From: Bolinopsis microptera
Lineage: Eukaryota > Ctenophora > Tentaculata > Lobata > Bolinopsidae
Reading direction: 5' to 3'
Length of the DNA: 64,000 bases
Assembly (NCBI RefSeq): GCF_026151205.1
Contig: NC_087081.1
Span: 3,477,246-3,541,245 of the forward strand
Shown piece by piece: positions 32,983 to 44,160 of this stretch (position 1 is its first letter; each line of letters starts with the position of its first letter). The notes under the pieces are model-generated. The model saw nothing but the letters and a program-made list of their open reading frames with translations, made no database searches and had not been told where the DNA came from. Made by a program: the position numbers and the translations under genes.

Positions 32983-35900
32983 TAAAATCAAAGTTCTAAA
33001 CAAGGGATAGTTTAAAAAACAACGCCCAAGTCTAATCTTTCCCTAAAACAAAAACTAAAAATTAAAAACTTCATTGCAATTTCCGCCAATATCTCTTGTC
33101 ATAACTCAAATTACGGAGATAATGCAGGTCAAAGATATTATTTAAATAAAGATTTCTTTTACATAAATCATGCACAATCAGCGAGAATAGATTGCTTTGG
33201 GGTCTTCCTCTTCTCCCTGGTAAATCCAGTGTATTGATGGCAAAAATGAGGGAAGAAAACGCTGGTCCGTCAATAGGACCCCGCAAAACATGTCCTAACA
33301 TTCTCCACCGACTACGGGCCACTTTTTCTGACAATGGTTCAGCATTGCAGCGTTTATACAAGTTTTTGTTGGAGATGACTCCTGGGTACTTTATATTCAA
33401 AATAGTGCGAAGATGTCTGCGGTGAACAACATCTAGTTTTTCAAGGAATATTTTGGGGACGGCCCAACAGGATGAGTTGTACATAAGAACCGATACGACT
33501 AAAGCATTATACAGTATTAGACGTTTGTTTAGGGGCAGTTTATCACTCCAGGCCTTCTTGTAATTGTTAAAGGCAGCATATCCCAGGTTTATGCGACGCT
33601 GAATATCAGCTTTGCTACACAAGACGGACCCTAGAGTGATACTTTTCCTCCATGCTTCATTCCCCGACACTAATTTTCCATCACTGTCGACTTCACCCGT
33701 ACTAGCTAAATAAACATGAGTGAAGTCCGTTTTGTCTTCATTGACAAAGAGGTTCCATTTCTCGAGTATAGCTGTTGCCTGGGGCAAAATAGCTCTCAAG
33801 TTGTCTTCCTCTTCATCATTGAAGTCAACATCATCAGCATATTCAGTGTCAAGTGGAAGGCCAGCAATAGTAATCGGGGGGATCGGCCTATCTAAACTGA
33901 TTGTCATAGTCCATCTAAGTTCATTCAAAGCACCAGCCAAGACAAGGGTGAACAGACAGCCGGATAGACAGTCACCTTGGAAAGCTCCAAGGAGACTTAA
34001 AAACTCGGCTGAAAGAACTCCATTTACCTTCACCCGTAGCTTTGTGTTGGACAACAACAACCGGACAATCCTCAGCTCATCCTCAGTACAGCCACACAGT
34101 TTCAGGAGTTCAAGAATCGTAGTGCGTTTGATCGTGTCAAATGCACTAGACATATCAATGCCCATGCGATGATACTCCCATTTCTTTTTTTGGACAACTG
34201 ACAGTTGAACTCGCTGACACCAAACAATATCAGCACAAGAACGAGCGCGTTTATATGCGCACTGCCATGGACCAGTGAAGGCGTTCACTTTTTCTTCTAT
34301 CCTTTTAAGAGTAGCCATAGACAGAATTTTTCTGGCTGCATTGGACAAGGTGAGTGGACGTAAATTCTTCAGAGGACCAATAGGTTTTTTTGGCTTCTGT
34401 AAGGGTGTTATAGTAGCCTCTCCAATGGAAATGGGGAAAGTATGTGTCTCGAAACAACTGTTGATGATTCCAGCATAATGTTCATGGACTGTACTATTAG
34501 AGTACTTAATTAGCTCGTTGGGTATTCCATCGGGACCATTTGCCCTCCCATTTTTCAAGCTCGAGGTGGCTGCATGTATTTCAACTCCAGTAAAAGGGAC
34601 ATTGAGAGCACGTGGTAGTCCCTCAAAAGGCTCGAGAGGTTGCTCATTGCGAGTCAGCTGTTTTTCGAGATAGTCTCTAACAACAGAAGCTTTCATGTCG
34701 TCAGATGCAATCAAACAGCCATTTTCATCATGAACACCAATCGAGTTATTAGGTGGTTTACTTTTCTGAAGATGTCTTACTGCTTCAAACATTTTCCTTG
34801 AATCGTTTGTGTTAGTAATATCACTATAGGTCTGATCAGCTTGAGCAGACCTCACTTCAACTAATCTTTTCTGGATACTATTAGTGAGGTGGTTGATGGA
34901 TGACCTCAATGTAGTTCGATCAAGAGATTGATTATTGTTAAGTAGCTGTCGGAGATCGTGACGCTTTTCAACAAGCTCTTTGAGAGTGTCATCACTGCTG
35001 TGATGTTTCAAGCGAGCTTTAGGTTTTGGGCCGATGGAAACATTGGCAGCATCACGAATATGAGACATGAGATTTTGAAGGTCGGCATTTGGATCGTTGC
35101 TGGTCACAAAATTTGAGAACTTGCCTTCAAGGGCCAAGTGATATTTATGTTGCATATCTTTGTTGCTTACAAGTTCTGATATATTATAAGAAGGAACACG
35201 ACGTTGTTTAGGTTTGAAACAAAGATGAATGTTGCTGAAATTGATGCGAGCAATGACAAGTCTATGATCTGAAAATGTTTTAGTACCAGCATAAGTTCTT
35301 GATTGAGTCAAAAGACACTTAGATCTATTTCGGCATAGTATGTAATCTATTTGAGAGTATACAGGCAGTGTCTTCTTACTGTACCGACCAGCCGACCAAT
35401 CCTTCCGCCAACCAGTAAATGATGTAACACGTCTGCTAGGTTGTATAAAACTAGTGTTCACAGCAAACAGATTATTTTCTGAGATAAAATCCAGTAATCT
35501 AGAACCATTTTCGTTCCTTACTCCCATTCCGTATTTCCCCATATATCTACCAAAACCCTGTTCAATATCAGAAGGGGATAATTTACCCAGTTTTGAATTA
35601 AAGTCACCCAGAAATTGCAACTCCACATTAGAGGGTACATTCTTAGCCTCTCTTAGCTGCCCATAAAAGTTATCGAAAACAACTGGATTTTTACGGACTA
35701 GCCCCTGATGTGGACAGTAGGCATTGATCACCCTGCAACGTAGGGGTGTACCGCTACGTGAGGGGATGCAAATATCGACATAGCATACCCGGTCACTGAT
35801 GTACTTCCAGCAAACCACATAGTTCATCATGCGAGGACTGATTATAAAACCCAAGCCTCCATGGCGACTTTCCAACTGCTCGAACAGAAACAAGTTAAAA

Positions 35901-36180
35901 CCGTTGCGCAAAACAAGGCTGTCTGATTCGGTGACTTTAGTTTCCTGCAGAGCGCAGATGTCGACATTGTACTTTTCACAGTCTAATCCTAGTAACTCAC
36001 GTTTACTATGTAGGCTATCATCTTGCTGAACACCGAGCCCACGGATGTTAAATGTGGCGAAGCTGATCATTAATGCAATGGTTGTTGATACAAATGATTT
36101 CTTCTTCGGGTTAAATATGTTGGAGTTGGCGTCACCACCGTCTCCACCGCTGACATTACTCGAACGGACCATCTAAAAGT
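32983..36180 (-). mobile_element. Nearly full-length LINE inserted with TSD ATGACCACATA
   Basis: ATGACCACATA is present at 32972-32982 and 36181-36191. The 3198-bp insert has a leader of only 8 bases, one long ORF and a 3' region of about 90 bases with no long poly-A. It splits the reading frame of the plus-strand LINE. The clean duplication and open ORF suggest a late insertion. Confidence 0.85.
33071..36172 (-). CDS. LINE endonuclease/reverse transcriptase, 1033 aa, intact
   Basis: An APE-type endonuclease fills residues about 35-310: FNIRGLG (41-47), LQETK with catalytic Glu (76), GDFNSK (about 190), QIDYIL (about 275) and SDHRLV (about 301-306). A linker follows, then reverse transcriptase with NGRANGPDGIPNELIKY (541-557), LRPLTLSNAARKI, IDMSSAFDTIKR (Asp 673), GAFQGDCLSG (motif B, about 729) and TEYADDVDF (YADD 778-781), then a thumb and C-terminal region with RSRWRMLGHVLRGP and a basic end. 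One ORF of about 1000 residues with APE and RT and no RNase H fits the RTE-like LINE groups; the exact clade is not settled. No stop or frameshift is seen. ATG at 36172 is the first in frame; since the insertion begins only 8 bases upstream, the original start may have been further out. Confidence 0.88.
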   Translation of the reverse strand: MVRSSNVSGGDGGDANSNIFNPKKKSFVSTTIALMISFATFNIRGLGVQQDDSLHSKRELLGLDCEKYNVDICALQETKVTESDSLVLRNGFNLFLFEQLESRHGGLGFIISPRMMNYVVCWKYISDRVCYVDICIPSRSGTPLRCRVINAYCPHQGLVRKNPVVFDNFYGQLREAKNVPSNVELQFLGDFNSKLGKLSPSDIEQGFGRYMGKYGMGVRNENGSRLLDFISENNLFAVNTSFIQPSRRVTSFTGWRKDWSAGRYSKKTLPVYSQIDYILCRNRSKCLLTQSRTYAGTKTFSDHRLVIARINFSNIHLCFKPKQRRVPSYNISELVSNKDMQHKYHLALEGKFSNFVTSNDPNADLQNLMSHIRDAANVSIGPKPKARLKHHSSDDTLKELVEKRHDLRQLLNNNQSLDRTTLRSSINHLTNSIQKRLVEVRSAQADQTYSDITNTNDSRKMFEAVRHLQKSKPPNNSIGVHDENGCLIASDDMKASVVRDYLEKQLTRNEQPLEPFEGLPRALNVPFTGVEIHAATSSLKNGRANGPDGIPNELIKYSNSTVHEHYAGIINSCFETHTFPISIGEATITPLQKPKKPIGPLKNLRPLTLSNAARKILSMATLKRIEEKVNAFTGPWQCAYKRARSCADIVWCQRVQLSVVQKKKWEYHRMGIDMSSAFDTIKRTTILELLKLCGCTEDELRIVRLLLSNTKLRVKVNGVLSAEFLSLLGAFQGDCLSGCLFTLVLAGALNELRWTMTISLDRPIPPITIAGLPLDTEYADDVDFNDEEEDNLRAILPQATAILEKWNLFVNEDKTDFTHVYLASTGEVDSDGKLVSGNEAWRKSITLGSVLCSKADIQRRINLGYAAFNNYKKAWSDKLPLNKRLILYNALVVSVLMYNSSCWAVPKIFLEKLDVVHRRHLRTILNIKYPGVISNKNLYKRCNAEPLSEKVARSRWRMLGHVLRGPIDGPAFSSLIFAINTLDLPGRRGRPQSNLFSLIVHDLCKRNLYLNNIFDLHYLRNLSYDKRYWRKLQ

Positions 36181-37832
36181 ATGACCACATACTCACCCTA
36201 AATACAATCATTGAGAAATACGCCAAGAAAGAGAAGAAGCGACTATTCGCATGCTTTGTTGACTATCGCAAGGCTTTCGATAGTGTATGTAGGGAAGCAC
36301 TTCTGTTCAAGTTGAGCAACATGGGAATAGCAGGCAAATTCTTCGAATGCATCAGTCACATGTACAACAACTCTTCAACCCGAGTCAAGCTGATCCAAAA
36401 GCTCTCCGCAGCCATTGACGTCACGATCGGTACAGAACAAGGGCATCCAATGTCCCCTGAGCTCTTCAAACTTTATATCCACGAGCTCTCCATCAGGCTG
36501 GAACAAATTGAGGAATTGGATGTACCTCTTCTAAACGGTATTAAAGTAAGCCACCTCCTTTGGGCAGATGACCTGGTCCTCTTAGCGCTGGATGCGGACA
36601 GCTTACAGAAACTGCTGAACTGCTTGCATGACTATGCCGTAAAGTGGGAGTTGTCTGTGAACATCAACAAAACCAGTGTGATGGTATTTAACACAAGCTC
36701 ACGAATACTCAAATGTGCTTACGGATTTAAACTAGGAAACTTGGACATCGCACCAGTAAGAAAATACTGCTACCTTGGAATCCAATTCTCTCTGCACGGT
36801 TCCTTCAAACAAGCAATCGACGAGCTTAGGAAAAAAGCTCTACGCTCGTTCTTCTCTATGAGACGAATTATTGACACGAGAACACTCTCCACTAGCACGA
36901 TGCTAAAACTCATCGATAGCTTAGTCAAGCCAGCAGCTACATACGGATGCCCTGTTTGGCTGCCATCGACCAACATCGCGAAAGCCATTCTCTCAAAAAA
37001 CCAAGAAGTGAGTCTCCCAAAAGCAGCAGCAAAAGATGCTCTCGAATCTACTCACCTAAAAATTCTTAAATGGATATTGGGTGTCCACAAAAAGGCAAAT
37101 AACAACTTCTGTTACGGCGACACAGGAAGAACCCCCTGGACAGTGACCGTCCTCCCTCAATGTATTGCCTACTTCTATAGAGCATCACAAGCGGTAGTAG
37201 GTAACGTGAACACACTTCTGCACCATACATTTCAGGAGCAGAAACAACTGAACCTTACCTGGTATGACACTTGGTCCACTATCATCAAGATGAGCACCTC
37301 CGCTAAACCAAACCTACACCCCGCTCTTGCAGCACGTGAGCACATACACGAAACCTTTGTGAACCACTGGAAAAAGGATCTTCACAACCAGCCGAAGATG
37401 TCATTCTACACCGCGGTCAAACCTGAGTTTGGTGAAGAACAGTACTTACAGATTCCGTGCAGGCTTAAGAGAGCTAACATTGCTAAACTTCGCTCTAGCA
37501 GTCACGATCTGAGGGTAGAGAAAGGTCGATATACTAGTGATCGATACAACACAGCATTGAAAACGTGTCGTTTTTGCTGCTCTCCAGACACAGACGTCAT
37601 TCGCTTTTTCGAAGAGCTACCTTTCTTTGAAACACCTATCCTAGAAACTGAGGATCATGTCATAACTGAATGCCCTGGATACCACTCCCTCCGCTCAAAG
37701 CTTTCTGATAACCTGAAAAGCCTTGTAATGCTAAAAGAGTATAGGACTATAATGAACTCTTGTCACACAAAAGAATTCGGGAAATACCTAACAGACTCTT
37801 CAAACCTTCGAAATCCTAAAAATAAGTCCTAA
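36181..37832 (+). pseudogene. LINE RT and C-terminal region, 5'-truncated (inside the foldback element)
   Basis: The open frame starts in the RT core without an ATG (DHILTLNTIIEKYAKKEKKR), with CFVDYRKAFDSVCREAL (motif A), GTEQGHPMSPELFKLY (motif B) and HLLWADDLVLLALD, where WADD replaces YADD. A long thumb/C-terminal part follows, with CRFCC...HVITECPGY, a possible C-terminal zinc finger. A 23-base remnant of the RT just upstream lies at about 32962-32982, before the inserted minus-strand LINE. The open part is 550 codons without a stop, but endonuclease and RT N-terminus are gone. The ATG at 36312 (506 codons) is internal, not a natural start. Confidence 0.75.
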
Positions 37833-38053
37833 TCCTCGTACTCGAACTTTATTTACTGTATTACCTTAAATTATTATAGACGATCTTCTTTTATTTTCGT
37901 GACATTGTAAACGGTTAAATTTTAATAATTTTTAAATGATTCAGTTTTAATAATTTTATTTATTGATTTATTCATCCTTGTATAGCCAAGACGAGTCCGT
38001 TAATGTTCTCTCTGGTAATTTCATGTTTAATCCTGTTTAATCCTGTTTAATCC
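37833..38053 (+). other. 3' untranslated end of the plus-strand LINE
   Basis: AT-rich and ends in three TTTAATCCTG-type decamers. The last 77 bases recur at 6259-6335, which identifies the true 3' terminus of the family. Confidence 0.65.
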
Positions 38054-38059
38054 CGTTAA

Positions 38060-38881
38060 GATGTGCCACCCGACGTGCCACACAATTTTTCTCGTTGCTC
38101 GTCGCACGTCGACGAACAACGAAGCTCGTTGCGACGCGCAATGAGCTGCCAGGCTAGGACATCGTCCTGGTCCAACAAATTTTGGCGAGCGATTTTCTCC
38201 AAAAATTTAATGAGGGCGCCGACTTCCACTCTGGCTAGGTTTCTTGTTACCCAGCGCGCGTTCCTTAATGGGATGAGGTAAAATTAGGTAAAAAGAATCC
38301 ACTGACTTGGCCAGAGTGCTTTCATAAAACTCTATTACAAGCTTGGCGTTGTAGGATTATATACTTTAATTTCGGATCTAGTGAAGCGAGTGATACACAT
38401 TACTTTGATTAAACTCATGCTGATCACAATACAGTACCGGGAAGTGGGTAACACGGCTTGCAGTCGCAGCTGCAGCTCCTCGCTGGCGGTAATATTTCAA
38501 TGAACAAGAATTAAGAAAAAGAGAATTTAAGAAAAAGAGAATTTTATTTGCCACAGAATAATCAATACATATAATATACTTTAAAAACTTCAAAATATAT
38601 TGTAACATGTAAGTTCATCTATCGTTCATAAGATGGGGTACTCTCAATAATCAAGTACATGAGTACCCGACCCGCCGCGCTGGGTAACAACAATGAAGAA
38701 ACCTAGCCAGAGTGGAAGTCGGCGCCCTCATTAAATTTTTGGAGAAAATCGCTCGCCAAAATTTGTTGGACCAGGACGATGTCCTAGCCTGGCAGCTCAT
38801 TGCGCGTCGCAACGAGCTTCGTTGTTTGTCGACGTGCGACGAGCAACGAAAAAAATTGTGTGGCGCGTCGGGTGGCACATC
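38060..38881. mobile_element. Small inverted-repeat element inside the foldback element
   Basis: Ends GATGTGCCACCCGACG and its complement. The arms (38060-38255 and about 38668-38881) match closely, including 'ctggctaggtttctt' and 'ggcgccctcattaaatttttgg'. The 400-bp middle has no ORF of note. No clear target duplication. Confidence 0.65.
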
Positions 38882-38886
38882 GGGTG

Positions 38887-40074
38887 ATACGCGTATAAAT
38901 TTCGATCGCTGACGTACAGCGAGCAGCACAGCTGCGAGTGGCGTCAGCTAGTAGGATTTCATCCTACAAGGCACATCGCGTTTACCTAGCTAACCAGGTC
39001 ATTTCCGCCCCCGGCGGTCGCGCGCTACTGCAAGCGAGAGGGCTATAGTTAGAGCAACACATCGCGCCACAAGTCAAATATTTATCAACATCTTGACTAG
39101 CTACGCGGTCCTTTTCTTTTCCGCATGCGCTCGCGCTGTGCTCAAAAATTGACGTCGTCAATCAATCAACATCAAGATTTTAGTTTTACATTTGACCTTT
39201 ATGTCAAAAAATCTTTGAATTTTCAATCGGTGGTCGATGTTACCTGAGGACCTCAGGCTTCGTCCTTACTTCGTCACAGGACGATCGGAGCTCGAAGAGC
39301 GTAGAGAGTGCTGGCTGGCGTCGTCCTGTGATGGTCGACGTATTTTTGCTTGCTGGGATCCGGCCGAATGACGCCACATGCAACGTGTAGGGTAAAACTA
39401 AAAACGCTTCCCTATATGAGATAATATGACAAAAATTGTTTTGGTCACGTGACCAGTCAATGACATTGATATTTCGCTGCTGACGGTTTGGTGGAGGGTT
39501 AGGGTCAACGTTTATACATTATAGGGTCAAAGTTAGGACTAGAGTTGTACACTATTGACATTGTGAGGGTAATGGTTAAGGTTTATCACTAGCGACCTTT
39601 TCATCTGACCACAATATTGCAAAATGCTATGTTGTATGTCACGTGACAAATTTAGCCGAGGGTCGGAAGACGGAGGTCGGAAGTCAGTGGACTCTGTTGG
39701 AGTCCGGCGGACTCCGCCAAGCTCCGCCGGACTCCGCCGGATTCAAGTCTGGCGGAGAGGTCCGGCGGAGTCCGCCAAGCACTCCGCCGGAGTCCGCGGC
39801 GGACCGGAGTCCGCCTAGTGGCTTAGTCCGCGGCGGACACTCCACCGAGCCGCCGCGGAGCCGCTCGGAGTCCGCGGCGGACTTTAAAGTCCGCTCGGAG
39901 TCCGCTCGGCTCCGCTCGGAGTCCGCCAAAATGTACTCGAGTCCACTGTAAATACATTTTGGCGGAGCACCGCCGGAGTCCGCTCGGAGTCCGGCGGCTC
40001 CGCCGGAGTCCGCTTGGAGTCCGCTCGGAGTCCGGCGGCTCCGCCGCGGACTCGACTCCGCGACGGATAGTGCC
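38887..40074. repeat. Right long inverted arm of the foldback element
   Basis: Reverse complement of 31619-32961 with few differences; it ends with the GC-rich CGGAGTCCG mosaic (39690-40074). Confidence 0.85.
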
Positions 40075-40082
40075 AGTATTTT

Positions 40083-40282
40083 TTAAAGGTCCATTATTAG
40101 CAATTAACCGATATAATGTTGCAGCAACTTCCCCGCCTAGTCTATTTAACCTGAACATTTACAAAACTTGTATAAAAACTATGCTCATCGATCAGCAAAA
40201 TGAAAACATCGAAGACGAATGGCCTAATTTCATGTTATTTTGTATAACAGGACTAAGAAAATCAAAGCGTAACATAAACTAA
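40083..40282 (+). pseudogene. Host LINE, segment 5 (C-terminal end)
   Basis: Reads FKGPLLAINRYNV and WPNFMLFCITGLRKSKRNIN before a stop, a typical Jockey-like RT C-terminus ('..yFKGPllyn'). It starts directly after the target duplication of the foldback element and completes the LINE that began at 21190. Confidence 0.65.
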
Positions 40283-41593
40283 AATGCCGATAATAACCTT
40301 GTCTCTACATTTTAGATTATATGCACACACTTAATCATCACTCAATAAACTACGCATATCTCATCAATTACACTGCCAACATTGAACATTCTTTAATATC
40401 GCCGCGTATTTCAAATCAAGTTAAAAATTCTACAAATTTTGAAGTGCTCAGTCTTGTTTTACTTTTTTATCTTTACCTATTAACCATTGAAAGATAAAAC
40501 TTTAAGTTATAAACCTTCATTGCATACTCACCGGTATAGTCTAAATTAAATAGTTTGAGATTTCCTTTACATTTTATATTTATGCATGTGCCCCACGGGG
40601 ATGAATTTCTTATTACCATTGATATTATATATATTTTTTGAGTAAACATTGGCTGGTACCACGGGCCAGTCCCCAACAACAAGAAACCTTTTTTATCAAA
40701 CTACCCCGGTCCTGCATTTCAGTGTAAACTTTTACAAGCCATTCGGCGTGAAGTGGTTTTATCTTAGACAACTTTAGGTTAACCTTAACACCACGTGGAG
40801 CTTTCCTAGCACTGTTTCATTACCTCCCCTGAGTAATATGAACTATAACAACGTCGGACAATGTCCTTGGCAACACGATTTACCGTAATATCTAGAGGCT
40901 GGAACAAGTTTGCTTTTTTGGGGGACTAGCTTATAAACCCCTCCGGGTTAGAATAAGATTCTGATAATCCCGGCTCCCGCTAGATAGATTCTGATAATCC
41001 CGGCTCCCACTGTTAGTTTTTTTCCCGCTGAATAAATAACCCCGGCACAGCTTCTATAATCCCGCCCCGCTAATTTGGCTCAACAAGATTTGTTTTGTTT
41101 TGATATTCTATGAGAATTTCAACCGCGCACTGTCACGTGTTTTGATGACGTGTATCACGTGACTAACTACTACGACGCGCATTGGTAAAAAATGTCACGT
41201 GACCTATGGCTTAACGTTAGAACTATAAATACACTCTACGTATCGGTCTAACTGCAGGCGCTGGCAAAACTCCAGCACACTGCTTACATTACTTAAACTC
41301 TTACATTACTTAGACCAGTTCCAGAACTTGTCTCGACGGTTACATTTGTCCGGTTAATTTTGTCGTAGCAATTGCCCTGTTTGATATAACTATAAGCCAT
41401 GTGTTATAGTCGTCTACTTTGATGAACTTCATGAAACGATATCATTATTAGCTCCACCTTTTATCGCTTGCCAGGCTTAACTCGACGCCCCTTATCGATA
41501 TTCATTCAACGTTCTGACTGAGGAATAATGTTTAGATATAACGCCAATTTCAAATGTCATAGTACCTTAGTTGTATTTATTTGGTAGTATAAT
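40283..41593. other. Probable LINE 3' region and unassigned sequence
   Basis: The first several hundred bases may be the 3' untranslated region of the host LINE. At 40939-40959 the word TATAAACCCCTCCGGGTTAG occurs; its complement lies at about 47668-47688, so the whole 41-47 kb block could be one larger TIR element. ATAATCCCGGC words recur at 40963-41065. No ORF is credible. Confidence 0.4.
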
Positions 41594-42106
41594 TTGACCA
41601 AAAGTCCAAAACCCATAATCATGGGTAGAGTGGACCGCTGCCAGTGTCTCTCTTTCCCAAACAAAAGGAAATGATATTAATTTGATTGACCGTTCTCAAA
41701 TGCAAAATGATACCGAGAATGAAATCGGTAGCTCGCTTTTCCCATTCATTTACAATTGTAATAGATTAAGAAGAACTACCCAAAGGCAGCTGTATACTCG
41801 GCAATGAAGATTCAATAAACTTCAGCTAATTCAATAAGTAATAACTACCACCCTTGCCCCGAAATACTAGGTATCGACCCGAACGCAACCCAAAGAGATT
41901 TTTACAGCATCTGATTGATGTAATCAATCGAAACTTATTACAATTCGTAAGCCGTGAATGAATGGGAAAAGCGAGCGACCGATTTCATTTTCGGTATTAT
42001 TTTGCATTTGAGAACGGTCAATCAAATTAATATCATTTCCTTTTGTTTGGGAAAGAGAGACACTGGCAGCGGTCCACTCTACCCATGATTATGGGTTTTG
42101 GTCAAA
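41594..42106. mobile_element. MITE family M, copy 1 (palindromic, about 510 bp)
   Basis: Ends TTGACCAAAA...CCCATAATCATGGG and the mirrored ACCCATGATTATGGGTTTTG. The two halves pair over about 190 bases (CACTGGCAGCGGTCCACTC, GAACGGTCAATCAAATTAAT). Further copies at 43657-44160 and, cut, at 46661-47029. Confidence 0.8.
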
Positions 42107-43656
42107 TATCATCTCTTTTTGATTATAAATATAATGTCAGGGTACTTTATTTATAAAGTCGAAATATAAACTGATATCTTCATTAATAAGGAGGAAGTTT
42201 CAACAATTTCGAAATTTTTCCTTTAAAAACATTTCCTTGTGTTTAGGTAAGCATATCGGTCGATCACTGACTGAATATGCCACTTAATACTCATTCAAGT
42301 TGGCATTAAATTCATTTAAAATGACATTAAACTGTCGTGGCAAAGCAGAATTTGTTGGAAATCACGAATGAGCAAAATTCTCACCTTTCGCACGTGCAAA
42401 CTTTGAGCGGACGTTGCGTGCGCATCCAATATTGAATCGCCGTAACTTTCTGCATGTAATTGTTTTATATATAGCTTGATAAGCATGCAAAGTTTCAAAG
42501 TATTTCAAGAAGAACTGTAATCACAACGGCACTCTAAAGTTGACAGAAAATGACGAAAACAGCAATTTTCAGTGATTTTAGCGATTTTCTATCAATTTGG
42601 GCGTGTCCCCACGTGTGCAATTTTTCGATTTTCAAACTAGCCTAATGCACAATTTATACCTATAGGAAGCAGAACTGAGCTCCACAACCCAAGGCATGGC
42701 CCAACACCAGAGAATACTAAATCGCAAAATTGACGTTTTCATAAAATAATTCTTCAAAAAAACACAAACTTCAATGACGAATATCTTTATGAAGGAACAA
42801 GCTAGAAAAACTTTCTGGTAGATTTTCAGAATGCTTGAACAATTATCTAAGGTAAAAATTTCCTCAGATTTTGAATACAATTACTTTTTAATGGTGTAAA
42901 ATCATTTTTAAAAGTTATTACTTTGTCAAAAATCAAGTTTTAAAAACGGTTAACTTGATGACGTCATCAAGGGGTGTTCATGAAGTCAAATAATTTGTTT
43001 ATACAATGTAAACTAAAGTGTAAACAATTATTTTCAAGACCTGTGGTCGGAAATGGCTGTATCTTTTATACTTTTGAATCTATGGACAATTAAATACAGG
43101 CTACAATTGACTGGCAAAGCGTCTATCCCTGAATATCACAGTGCTGGCAAGCACGGGCGGTGTCTTTATTGGGGGTATACTATGTACCCCCTTTACTATT
43201 GTACCCCCTTTACTATTATACCCCCTTTACTATTATACCCCCTTTGGTACACGTTACAAGCCTCTTTCGTGCACTCCGGCAGGAGTTTTTCAGGCATTAA
43301 GACTCATCGGAAGTCGTTCAGCAGATTTTTTGTTAGTTCAAAACATTCTAATTTGATGTCAAAGATGACAGGAATAAAAAATAGTTATGTTGAGATTTTT
43401 AAGAAATTTGCATAAAATACTCGCCAGCACTGTTATACGAAATTCGGTAAAAAACCCAAAATCGCCATATTCAGGTGCCTTAAAAACCATGTTAAAATTG
43501 AGTTAGAGATCTGAAATTTTTCAGGGCGTCTAGACGTTGACCAAATCGACTGCAAAAAAAGTTTCAGGTTTCAGGATCATCGGGAAATGGGTTTTCTAGA
43601 ACCCCTGTTTTACGATAGATTGTCGTGATACATACATATATATTATGTATATATAT
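42107..43656. repeat. Unit A, copy 1 (about 1.55 kb)
   Basis: Begins 'tatcatctctttttgattata', contains 'gtttaggtaagcatatcggtcgatcactgactgaatatgcca', and ends near 'gacaatctatcgtaaaacagggg' in reverse. It is repeated directly at 44161-45190 (first two thirds) and in reverse at 45191-46660. Runs of 'taccccctttactattata' lie at 43180-43245. No coding potential is seen. Confidence 0.75.
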
Positions 43657-44160
43657 TTGACCAAAACCCATAATCATGGGTAGAGTGGACTGCTGCCAGT
43701 GTCTCTCTTTCCCAAACAAAAGGAAATGATATTAATTTGATTGACCGTTCTCAAATGCAAAATGATACCGAGAATGAAATCGGTCGCTCGCTTTTCCCAT
43801 TCATTCACGGCTTACGAATTGTAATAAGTTTCGATTGATTACATCAATCAGATGCTGTAAAAATCTCTTTGGGTTGCGTTCGGGTCGATACCTAGTATTT
43901 CGGGGCAAGGGTGGTAGTTATTACTTATTGAATTAGCTGAAGTTTATTGAATCTTCATTGCCGAGTATACAGCTGCCTTTGGGTAGTTCTTCTTAATCTA
44001 TTACAATTGTAAATGAATGGGAAAAGCGAGCTACCGATTTCATTCTCGGTATCATTTTGCATTTGAGAACGGTCAATCAAATTAATATCATTTCTTTTGT
44101 TTGGGAAAGAGAGACACTGGCAGCGGTCCACTCTACCCATGATTATGGGTTTTGGTCAAA
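43657..44160. mobile_element. MITE family M, copy 2
   Basis: Same palindromic structure as 41594-42106, nearly identical in sequence but in the opposite relative orientation for its unpaired middle. Confidence 0.8.

Larger units (their letters stand above)
31619..40074. mobile_element. 8.5 kb foldback element with 8-bp TSD AGTATTTT and LINE cargo
   Basis: The inverted ends GGCACTATCCGTCGCGGAGT and complement are flanked by AGTATTTT at 31611-31618 and 40075-40082. The left arm runs 31619 to about 32961 and the right arm about 38887 to 40074; they match over more than 1.1 kb, the left arm having about 150 extra bases near 32720-32870. The outer 420 bases of each arm are very GC-rich and built from GGACTCCG/CGGAGTCCG words. 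An 8-bp duplication suggests a hAT-type or related transposase, which is not encoded. Between the arms lie a LINE (plus strand), a second LINE inserted in it (minus strand) and a small inverted repeat. The element sits inside the host LINE, which resumes at 40083. Confidence 0.85.

Noticed and set aside
36312..37832. 506-codon ORF as a host gene with its own start
   Set aside because: RT motif A lies upstream of the ATG in the same frame, so this is a truncated LINE RT and the ATG is internal.
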